A stretch of 31,344 nt of DNA from an uncultured Bacteroidota bacterium (GTDB lineage Bacteria; Bacteroidota; Bacteroidia; Bacteroidales; P3). Shown here one piece after another: positions 24,224-30,276 of this stretch. The stretch covers positions 1 through 31,344 of the forward strand of contig URCX01000003.1 in NCBI GenBank assembly GCA_900546465.1. Direction: 5' to 3'. The notes beneath the pieces are model-generated. The model was not told where the DNA came from and ran no database searches. It worked only from the letters and a program-made list of their open reading frames with translations. Within the stretch, counting starts at the first letter, position 1; every line of letters starts with the position of its first letter. The translations under genes were made by a program, and so were the position numbers.

Positions 24224-24313
24224 ACCGAAAGAATTTTCTCAAACGCCTTTCCATTCTCACGGAACGGCGTTTTGATTTTTTCTTTCGGCGTTTTAATTTT
24301 GCGAAAGGGCGTT
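24224..24313. repeat. 21-bp-period intergenic repeat array, copy D (4-5 units)
   Basis: Units start at 24224, 24245, 24266, 24287 and 24308, all 21 bp apart. The cores are ACCGAAAG, GCCTTTCC, GGCGTTTT, GGCGTTTT and GGCGTTTG. The third unit matches a unit of copy A (2008) in 20 of 21 positions. It lies between the DUF5606 gene and the sufC promoter and is the clearest copy in the window. Confidence 0.7.
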
Positions 24314-24374
24314 TGGGTGAAGGCTTGTAATGCAATGACTTACGGAAAGCCTGTGCGATGTCGTTTTTTTTTCG

Positions 24375-24382
24375 TAATATTG
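24375..24382 (+). promoter_or_regulatory. possible sufC operon promoter, -7-like TAATATTG
   Basis: One mismatch from TAnnTTTG, 36 bp upstream of the sufC ATG. A long T-run precedes it; no -33 box is evident. Confidence 0.35.
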
Positions 24383-24418
24383 CAAATTCTTTGAATTCGG
24401 AACAAATCGTTTTGACTT

Positions 24419-25183
24419 ATGGCATTATTGGAAATAAGAGATTTACATGCTAAGATAGGAGATAGGGAAATCCTTAAGGGGGTTAATTTGTCTGTGAACA
24501 GCGGCGAGGTTCATGCAATAATGGGACCCAACGGCAACGGCAAGAGTACTTTGGCATCTGTGATAGCAGGTAAAGATACATTTGAGGTTACGGGTGGCGA
24601 GGTGCTGTTCAAGGGTAAAGACTTGCTGTCTCTGCCTGTGGAATCGCGAGCTGCCGAGGGTATATTCCTTGGATTTCAATACCCTGTGGAGATACCCGGA
24701 GTCAGCATAACGAATTTCATGCGTACAGCAATAAACGAGAGACGCAAATATATGGGATTGGATCCTATGAGTGCAAAGGATTTTCTTGCTTTGATGGAAG
24801 AGAAGAAGAAAATCGTGCAACTGACAAGCAATCTGGCAAATCGTTCCGTGAATGAAGGCTTTTCGGGTGGTGAGAAAAAGAAAAATGAGATTTTTCAGAT
24901 GGCAATGCTCAATCCTACGCTATCCATTCTGGACGAAACGGACAGCGGTTTGGACATAGACGCTTTGCGAATAGTTGCAAACGGGGTTAATGCCCTGAAA
25001 ACTAAGGATAATGCTACCATTGTCATAACCCATTACCAGCGACTTTTGGATTACATAGTACCGGATTTCGTTCATGTGCTTTACGAGGGCAGAATAGTGA
25101 AAAGCGGCGATAAATCCCTCGCCTTGGAGTTGGAGGAGAAAGGGTACGAGTGGATAAGGCAGGAATTGGAAAACCAAAAATAG
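24419..25183 (+). CDS. sufC: Fe-S cluster assembly ATPase SufC
   Basis: The 254-aa ABC-type ATPase belongs to the SufBCD scaffold. Walker A is GPNGNGKST (residues 36-44). The SufC-specific region VEIPGVSITNFMRTAIN follows, then signature SGGEKKKNEIFQMAML, Walker B LSILDETDSGLD and the H-loop VITHYQRLL. The Glu-Thr-Asp-Ser-Gly-Leu-Asp form of Walker B is typical of SufC. SufC powers rearrangement of SufB-SufD during de novo cluster assembly. sufD follows after 10 bp. sufB and sufS, usually adjacent in Bacteroidetes, are not next to it in this window. Confidence 0.95.
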   Translation: MALLEIRDLHAKIGDREILKGVNLSVNSGEVHAIMGPNGNGKSTLASVIAGKDTFEVTGGEVLFKGKDLLSLPVESRAAEGIFLGFQYPVEIPGVSITNFMRTAINERRKYMGLDPMSAKDFLALMEEKKKIVQLTSNLANRSVNEGFSGGEKKKNEIFQMAMLNPTLSILDETDSGLDIDALRIVANGVNALKTKDNATIVITHYQRLLDYIVPDFVHVLYEGRIVKSGDKSLALELEEKGYEWIRQELENQK

Positions 25184-25193
25184 ACAGCGAAAG

Positions 25194-26255
25194 ATGAGTT
25201 CGGAAAAATATTTGCAGCTGTCCGGTTGTAATTGTCCGGAACTGAATACAGTAAAAATAGTAGAGGAAAACGGAAATCCGAGCAAGGCAATTTCCTTGCC
25301 TGAAAGCGTAGCGGAGAAGTTAATCATAGAGGCTTGCGATAAGGGTTTAAGAATAGAGGTAAAGGCAAATTGCGAAGTGGAGCTTCCCTTGCAAATCATG
25401 AACCTTATGAGCAAAGGAAGCGATGAGGGAATTATAAGTTCCAACAGCATAAAATTGAACGCAAATTCAAGACTGAAACTCCTCCACTGCGATGATTCCA
25501 TGCCCGATACCGCATGCAATCAAACGAACAGACTTGATGTCGAAATAGGCAGAGGAGCAGCTTTGGACTATTATAAGTTGGAAAACATAAATGACTTTTC
25601 CACCATAGATACAACGGTTAACTTCACTTTGGAAAGAGAGGCTTGCTTGAAGACTTTCGGCTTGAGCCTCAACGGAAAAAGGATTTCCAATAAAATAAAG
25701 GTGAAATTCTTGGAGGAAGGAGGCAGAGCGGATTTGAACGGACTTTACCTGATGGACAAACAGCAACATTCCTTGACCGAGGTCAACGTTCATCACTCTT
25801 GTGCGAACTGTTATTCCGAGCAATTATTCAAAGGCATAGTAGATGACAGTGCCAAGGCTGATTTTCTCGGTCATATATTTGTGGATTACGCCGCTCATGG
25901 TACGCAAGCCATGCAAAACAGCAAGAATATGCAGCTGACCGATAAAGCAAAGGTGAACACAAGACCCTTTTTGGAGATTTACAATGATGACGTCAAATGT
26001 TCTCACGGAGCAAGTGTAGGACAGTTGGACAAAGAAGCCTTATTTTATTTGAGGACAAGAGGTATCAGCAGCAGGAGCGCAAAAATGCTGTTGATGTATG
26101 CCTTTTGCGAGGAGGTACTGTCGAAAAGCGATATAAAGGAATTGAAAGAGAGTTTGGGCGATCTTATCAAGAGAAGATTGCAAGGCGAATTGACCTCTTG
26201 CGGAGACTGCGTCTTCCAATGCTCCACGATGAAGAACAAAGAAATACAGGAATAA
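25194..26255 (+). CDS. sufD: Fe-S cluster assembly protein SufD
   Basis: The 353-aa protein has the SufB/SufD beta-helix core (about residues 90-310) with the family hallmark RPFLEIYNDDVKCSHGASVGQLD, then EALFYLRTRGI and a C-terminal helical part. SufD pairs with SufB and SufC in the scaffold. It is shorter than SufB (about 470-480 aa), so SufD is the better call. The C-terminus carries a CxxCxxxC cluster (Cys336, Cys339, Cys343), whose role I cannot assign. It follows sufC by 10 bp and precedes nadK by 24 bp. Confidence 0.88.
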   Translation: MSSEKYLQLSGCNCPELNTVKIVEENGNPSKAISLPESVAEKLIIEACDKGLRIEVKANCEVELPLQIMNLMSKGSDEGIISSNSIKLNANSRLKLLHCDDSMPDTACNQTNRLDVEIGRGAALDYYKLENINDFSTIDTTVNFTLEREACLKTFGLSLNGKRISNKIKVKFLEEGGRADLNGLYLMDKQQHSLTEVNVHHSCANCYSEQLFKGIVDDSAKADFLGHIFVDYAAHGTQAMQNSKNMQLTDKAKVNTRPFLEIYNDDVKCSHGASVGQLDKEALFYLRTRGISSRSAKMLLMYAFCEEVLSKSDIKELKESLGDLIKRRLQGELTSCGDCVFQCSTMKNKEIQE

Positions 26256-26279
26256 ATCCACGGCAAAAAACTTAGAAAT

Positions 26280-27173
26280 ATGAGAATAGCACTGTTCGGA
26301 AAAAATGTTCAAAAGGAAGACATGCCATATATGCAAACTCTGCTTAATCAGATTGCCGAAAAGAGCGACAGTATTCTCATTTACGAAGATTTTTTCAACG
26401 AAATACATAACTACATCACCTTGCCGAAGGATTGCACGCTGAAATTATTTTCCTCACGCAGTCCGGAAGACCTGCAATCCGACATACTCTTCTCACTTGG
26501 TGGCGACGGCACATTGTTGGACACACTTTCCTTTTGCAAAGGAAAAGACACAGCTGTTTTAGGTATCAATTTCGGACATCTCGGCTTCCTTACAAGTGTA
26601 GGAAGAAAAGATTGCGAAGGCTTGCTTGACAAATTGGAAAACGGATGCTTCAAAACAGAGGAACACAGTCTTTTGAAAGCAGAAGCGAACGGACTTTCCG
26701 AAATCAAATACGCAATAAACGAAATCTGTGTCAGAAGACACTCTCCCTCGGCTCTGCTTGAAACGGAAGTATTCGTCAATGGAGAATATCTCAGCACCTA
26801 TTCCTCCGACGGATTGATACTTGCAACGCCTACGGGTTCCACAGCCTATTCCATGAGTTGCGGAGGTCCCATAATAAGTCCTCAATCCAAATGCCTGTGT
26901 CTTACGCCTATTGCACCTCATAACCTCACACACAGACCTCTTATAATACCAGAGGATTCCAAAATAGAGTTCTGCATATCCCATTCGGAGAGTTGCATCA
27001 GTCTGCACTCCGATTCTCAAAATCATATACTTCGTTCCCCTGCGAAAATCACCATAAGCAAAGCCGACTTCGTCTTGAAGTTGGTAAGAATGGAAAATCA
27101 AACTTTCTTTTCCGCCATAAGGAATAAACTGATGTGGGGAACAAATCTCAGAAATGCCAAAAAGAATGACTGA
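26280..27173 (+). CDS. nadK: NAD kinase
   Basis: The 297-aa enzyme phosphorylates NAD to NADP. It has the conserved GGDGTLLD motif (residues 74-81, with Asp76 as catalytic residue), NFGHLGFLT, the NE motif in INEICVRR, and the Gly-rich segment TPTGSTAYSMSCGGPIISP. The C-terminus contains the second alpha-beta part, including APHNLTHRPLIIP. Length and motifs fit the bacterial NadK family. Its 3' end overlaps dxr, so the two are translationally coupled; DXR uses NADPH. Confidence 0.95.
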   Translation: MRIALFGKNVQKEDMPYMQTLLNQIAEKSDSILIYEDFFNEIHNYITLPKDCTLKLFSSRSPEDLQSDILFSLGGDGTLLDTLSFCKGKDTAVLGINFGHLGFLTSVGRKDCEGLLDKLENGCFKTEEHSLLKAEANGLSEIKYAINEICVRRHSPSALLETEVFVNGEYLSTYSSDGLILATPTGSTAYSMSCGGPIISPQSKCLCLTPIAPHNLTHRPLIIPEDSKIEFCISHSESCISLHSDSQNHILRSPAKITISKADFVLKLVRMENQTFFSAIRNKLMWGTNLRNAKKND

Positions 27174-28323
27174 AAAAAGAAGAATAGCAATCTTAGGCTC
27201 CACGGGTTCTATCGGCAAGCAGGCTTTGGACGTGATAAGTCAGCATTCCGATTTATTGACTGCCGAAGTGCTGACAGCCAATACCCAAGCCGATGAATTG
27301 ATAAGACAAGCCCTTTTGTTCAAACCTAATTGCGTTGTTATCGGAGACAAAAATCTTTATCCGCAGGTGAAGAATGCCTTGGCTGAAACGGAAACAAAGG
27401 TCTTTGCAGGCAGCGAATCCTTGGACGATGTCGTGCAGATGGATTGCGTAGATATGGTATTGACGGCTGTTGTCGGCTTTGCGGGATTATCCCCGACCAT
27501 AAAAGCCATTGAAAGCGGCAAAACCATAGCTTTATCCAATAAAGAAACCTTGGTTGTGGGGGGAGAATACATAAGCCGATTGGCGATTGATAAGAAAGTT
27601 GCGGTCTTACCTGTGGATTCGGAGCATTCTGCGGTTTTCCAATGTCTCAACGGAGAAGCCGACAACGCCATAAGAACCATTTACCTGACAGCCTCTGGAG
27701 GGCCGTTTCGCCAAATGAGCCGTGCCGAAATGGAAAACGTAACGGTAAAGCAGGCTCTGCAACACCCGAATTGGTCGATGGGCAGAAAGGTAACGATAGA
27801 TTCCGCAAGCATGATGAACAAAGGCTTGGAGATGATAGAGGCAAAATGGCTCTTCGGTGTAGATGCAAAACAAATAAAAGCCCTCATACACCCGCAAAGC
27901 ATTATTCACTCCATGGTGGAATTTGAAGATGGTTGTCTGAAAGCCCAACTCGGTGTTGCCGATATGCGATTGCCCATACAATACGCCTTTACCTATCCCG
28001 AACGATTGCCGAATAATTCCAAGCCGTTCAATCCTTTCGAGAATGATACGCTGACATTCGAGCAGCCTGATTTGAATCGCTTCCCATGCCTTGCCTTGGC
28101 ATACGAGGCAATAGAAAAAGGAGGCAATATGCCTGCCGTTATGAATGCCGCAAACGAAGTTGCCGTGCAGGCATTCCTCGATGGCAAGATAGGGTTTAAC
28201 CGTATAGCCGACATAATAGGAGAAAGCATGAACACCTTCCCGCATATCGAAAAACCATCATTGGAAGACTATTTCATGACAGACCGAGAAGTCAGAACCA
28301 AATTACAAAACGAATACAAATAA
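27154..28323 (+). CDS. dxr: 1-deoxy-D-xylulose 5-phosphate reductoisomerase
   Basis: The 389-aa enzyme converts DXP to MEP with NADPH, the first committed step of the non-mevalonate isoprenoid pathway. The NADPH site is ILGSTGSIGKQALDVI (about residues 10-25). The catalytic part has SNKETLVVGGEY, PVDSEHSAVFQCL, the flexible loop region GGPFRQM, SMMNKGLEMIEA and HPQSIIHSMVEFEDG. The C-terminal helical domain contains MPAVMNAANEVAVQAFL. The start is either ATG 27154 (20-bp overlap with nadK) or ATG 27166 (8-bp overlap); the latter begins MTEKRRIAILG and is closer to the family N-terminus. rseP follows by 7 bp. Confidence 0.95.
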   Translation: MPKRMTEKRRIAILGSTGSIGKQALDVISQHSDLLTAEVLTANTQADELIRQALLFKPNCVVIGDKNLYPQVKNALAETETKVFAGSESLDDVVQMDCVDMVLTAVVGFAGLSPTIKAIESGKTIALSNKETLVVGGEYISRLAIDKKVAVLPVDSEHSAVFQCLNGEADNAIRTIYLTASGGPFRQMSRAEMENVTVKQALQHPNWSMGRKVTIDSASMMNKGLEMIEAKWLFGVDAKQIKALIHPQSIIHSMVEFEDGCLKAQLGVADMRLPIQYAFTYPERLPNNSKPFNPFENDTLTFEQPDLNRFPCLALAYEAIEKGGNMPAVMNAANEVAVQAFLDGKIGFNRIADIIGESMNTFPHIEKPSLEDYFMTDREVRTKLQNEYK

Positions 28324-28330
28324 CATACAG

Positions 28331-29713
28331 ATGAAAATATTAGCATTGATACTGAGCCTTTCTTTCTTGGTATTCATACACGAATTGGGGCATTTCATGT
28401 TTGCCCGACTGTTCAAAACGAGAGTGGAACAGTTCTATCTTTTCTTCAATCCTTATTTCTCCCTTTTGAGAGCAAAGAGATATAACGGCAAATGGCATTT
28501 CAGTTGGTTCAGTCGCAAGTCTCCTGATGAGTTTAACGAACACCCCGACAAAACAGAGTGGGGCATAGGCTGGCTTCCTTTGGGAGGCTATTGCTCGATA
28601 GCCGGAATGATAGACGAAAGCAATACATCTGCCGATTCTCTCGCCAATGAGCCGCAATCATGGGAGTATCGCAGCAAAAAAGCCTGGCAAAGGCTTTTGA
28701 TAGTTCTGGGTGGAGTGCTGATGAACTTCATAGGGGCGATAGTGATTTTTGCAGCCATATTGTTCACTTGGGGAAAAGAGACATTGCCTTTGGAAAACGT
28801 TACACAGGGTTATGATTATACCGAAGCAGCTCTTGAAAACGGATTCAGAAACGGAGATATCATAACCAAGGTCGATGGAAAACCCGTTCACCAACTTGCA
28901 GAGGTCGTGGAGCAAATAATGTTGGATAATTCCAAAGAAGTAAGCGTATTACGAAACGGACAAGAGGAAACGATAGTCCTCCCGAAAGATTTTGCGAAAC
29001 AAATGCTTGCCGCACAGGCAAAACAATTCGCAATCCCTCGTTTCCCTTTCATCATTGACGGCTTTGCTCTCGGAAGCGTGGCGGAGAAAGCCGGCATGAG
29101 GATTGGCGACAGCATTGTGGCTTTGAACGGCGTTCCCACTCCTTCATTCTCGGATTTCGTCAAGGAAATAGCGGATAAGCAAGGCAAAGAAGTAGAGTTA
29201 AGCTACTTTCGACAAGGAAAGGAATGCAAATCGAAGTTCAAGTTGGGCGGAGATGGCAAAATAGGAGCAGTTTGCAAGAATCCCGCCTCCATATATAAGA
29301 CAGAGAAAACGGAATACAACATCTTGGAGTCCGTACCCGCAGGAATAAGTCAGGGTTGCGAGACCTTGGCAAATTACGTAAAACAATTCAAACTCGTCTT
29401 CACCAAAGAAGGAGCCTCACAGATAGGAGGCTTCGGAGCAATAGGCTCAATGTTCCCTTCGGAGTGGAATTGGGCAATGTTTTGGAACATGACGGCATTC
29501 TTGTCAATCATTTTGGCATTTATGAACATACTTCCTATACCGGCATTAGACGGAGGACACGTCATGTTCACCCTTTGGGAGATGATAAGCGGCAGAAAGC
29601 CGGGAGATAAATTCATGTCAAGAGCCCAACTCATAGGAATGGCAATACTTTTCGCCTTGTTGATTTATGCCAACGGCAACGACCTATACCGATGGTTAAG
29701 TTCAAAATTCTGA
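28331..29713 (+). CDS. rseP: RIP zinc metalloprotease RseP (site-2 protease)
   Basis: The 460-aa intramembrane protease has the zinc motif HELGH at residues 17-21 in the first membrane helix. A central periplasmic region follows with two PDZ-like domains (about 150-225 and 240-310), and then a C-terminal membrane pair with the third ligand in NILPIPALDGGH. Site-2 proteases cut anti-sigma factors and remnant signal peptides within the membrane, linking envelope stress to transcription. Adjacency to dxr is a widely conserved arrangement. The gene ends the suf-nadK-dxr-rseP unit, and a terminator starts 33 bp after the stop. Confidence 0.95.
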   Translation: MKILALILSLSFLVFIHELGHFMFARLFKTRVEQFYLFFNPYFSLLRAKRYNGKWHFSWFSRKSPDEFNEHPDKTEWGIGWLPLGGYCSIAGMIDESNTSADSLANEPQSWEYRSKKAWQRLLIVLGGVLMNFIGAIVIFAAILFTWGKETLPLENVTQGYDYTEAALENGFRNGDIITKVDGKPVHQLAEVVEQIMLDNSKEVSVLRNGQEETIVLPKDFAKQMLAAQAKQFAIPRFPFIIDGFALGSVAEKAGMRIGDSIVALNGVPTPSFSDFVKEIADKQGKEVELSYFRQGKECKSKFKLGGDGKIGAVCKNPASIYKTEKTEYNILESVPAGISQGCETLANYVKQFKLVFTKEGASQIGGFGAIGSMFPSEWNWAMFWNMTAFLSIILAFMNILPIPALDGGHVMFTLWEMISGRKPGDKFMSRAQLIGMAILFALLIYANGNDLYRWLSSKF

Positions 29714-29745
29714 TAAGCTGAAACGAAACCATAAAAAACACACAA

Positions 29746-29775
29746 GGTTGCACTTGGCAGCCTTTTCTTTTTACC
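29746..29775 (+). terminator. terminator after rseP
   Basis: GGTTGC (29746-29751) pairs with GCAGCC (29757-29762), one G-U pair, with a 5-base loop, followed by a T-rich run (TTTTCTTTTTA). The stem is short, so confidence is moderate. Confidence 0.65.
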
Positions 29776-29910
29776 TCTTTTCACCCACTTTGCATTCTTT
29801 CCCTCTCTCTTTACATTCTCTACTCCCTATCCACCGCCTTTCCTCCCTCCTTTCCGAGAACTCATCTCAATCCATGTTCGTTTTCTTACCGCCCACCCTA
29901 CTTTTCCCTT
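29761..29910. other. pyrimidine-rich spacer
   Basis: About 83% of the plus-strand bases from 29761 to 29910 are C or T (26 purines in 150), and the first 93 bp are about 88% pyrimidine. No gene, repeat unit or hairpin is visible in it. It separates the rseP terminator from the BspA-like gene promoter. Confidence 0.7.
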
Positions 29911-29919
29911 GATTATGTG

Positions 29920-29948
29920 CTTGGAATTGTTGGAAATTCATATCTTTG
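29920..29948 (+). promoter_or_regulatory. promoter of the BspA-like gene and its leader
   Basis: TATCTTTG at 29941-29948 is an exact -7 match; a CTTG -33-like box lies at 29920-29923 with a 17-bp spacer. Transcription would start near 29954, giving a leader of about 320 nt, far longer than at other promoters in this window. Confidence 0.6.
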
Positions 29949-30071
29949 CAAAGTATAAATCATAGGAAAGGAGGCAGAAAAAAGATCAGATTGATTTAGT
30001 ACGGTATTTTATATGACATAATAAAGCGTTTTTGCTTATACTTGGACGTGTGAAATCTGCAAGTTTCAAGA

Positions 30072-30140
30072 ATGTACCGAGAGGATAAGTCAGGAACGCT
30101 CACGAGTAATATCGTGGGCTTTTCTTATTCGGTACATTAG
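30072..30140 (+). CDS. possible 22-codon leader ORF inside the hairpin
   Basis: An ATG at 30072 opens a 22-codon frame (starting MYREDKSG) that stops with TAG at 30138-30140, so the frame spans the 30071-30138 hairpin almost exactly. No strong ribosome site precedes it. The coincidence may be chance, and coding is unproven. Confidence 0.2.
   Translation: MYREDKSGTLTSNIVGFSYSVH
30098..30128 (+). terminator. possible attenuator: hairpin plus T-rich run in the leader
   Basis: The 8-bp GCTCACGA/TCGTGGGC stem with a 6-base loop is followed directly by TTTTCTTAT. This looks like an intrinsic terminator located about 145-175 nt after the predicted start. The same T-rich run also pairs with ATAAG upstream when the longer hairpin forms. 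Confidence 0.4.
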
Positions 30141-30276
30141 GTAATGCAGAACCTCACACTCCATTAAGACAAAAGTCCCACGTTTTTTATGTTCGTACGC
30201 AATGGAGAATAAAGCGGGCAGAAGCCTGCAAATACAAATTGTCTTGGGGACTTGGGCAGAGATAAATATATAAAAG

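Larger units (their letters stand above)
29954..30276 (+). ncRNA. structured 5' leader or small RNA upstream of the BspA-like gene
   Basis: Near the promoter AAGTATAA (29951-29958) is complementary to TTATACTT (30036-30043). A long composite hairpin follows at 30071-30138: AATGTACCGA with TCGGTACATT (10 bp), ATAAG with CTTAT (5 bp, after a 4-nt bulge), and an inner GCTCACGA/TCGTGGGC stem (8 bp, one G-U pair). Further down are CTCCATT/AATGGAG (30159-30165 with 30201-30207), AAGACAA/TTGTCTT (30166-30172 with 30239-30245), AAGTCCC/GGGACTT (30173-30179 with 30247-30253) and a GCGGGC-AGAA-GCCTGC hairpin (30214-30229). Some pairings exclude each other. I cannot match it to a named RNA family; a 6S-like small RNA ending near 30130 is an alternative. 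Confidence 0.5.

Noticed and set aside
24111..24335. Minus-strand 74-codon frame across repeat array D, giving a basic heptad-like peptide
   Set aside because: The periodic peptide follows from the 21-bp repeat; there is no promoter and no matching frame in the other arrays.
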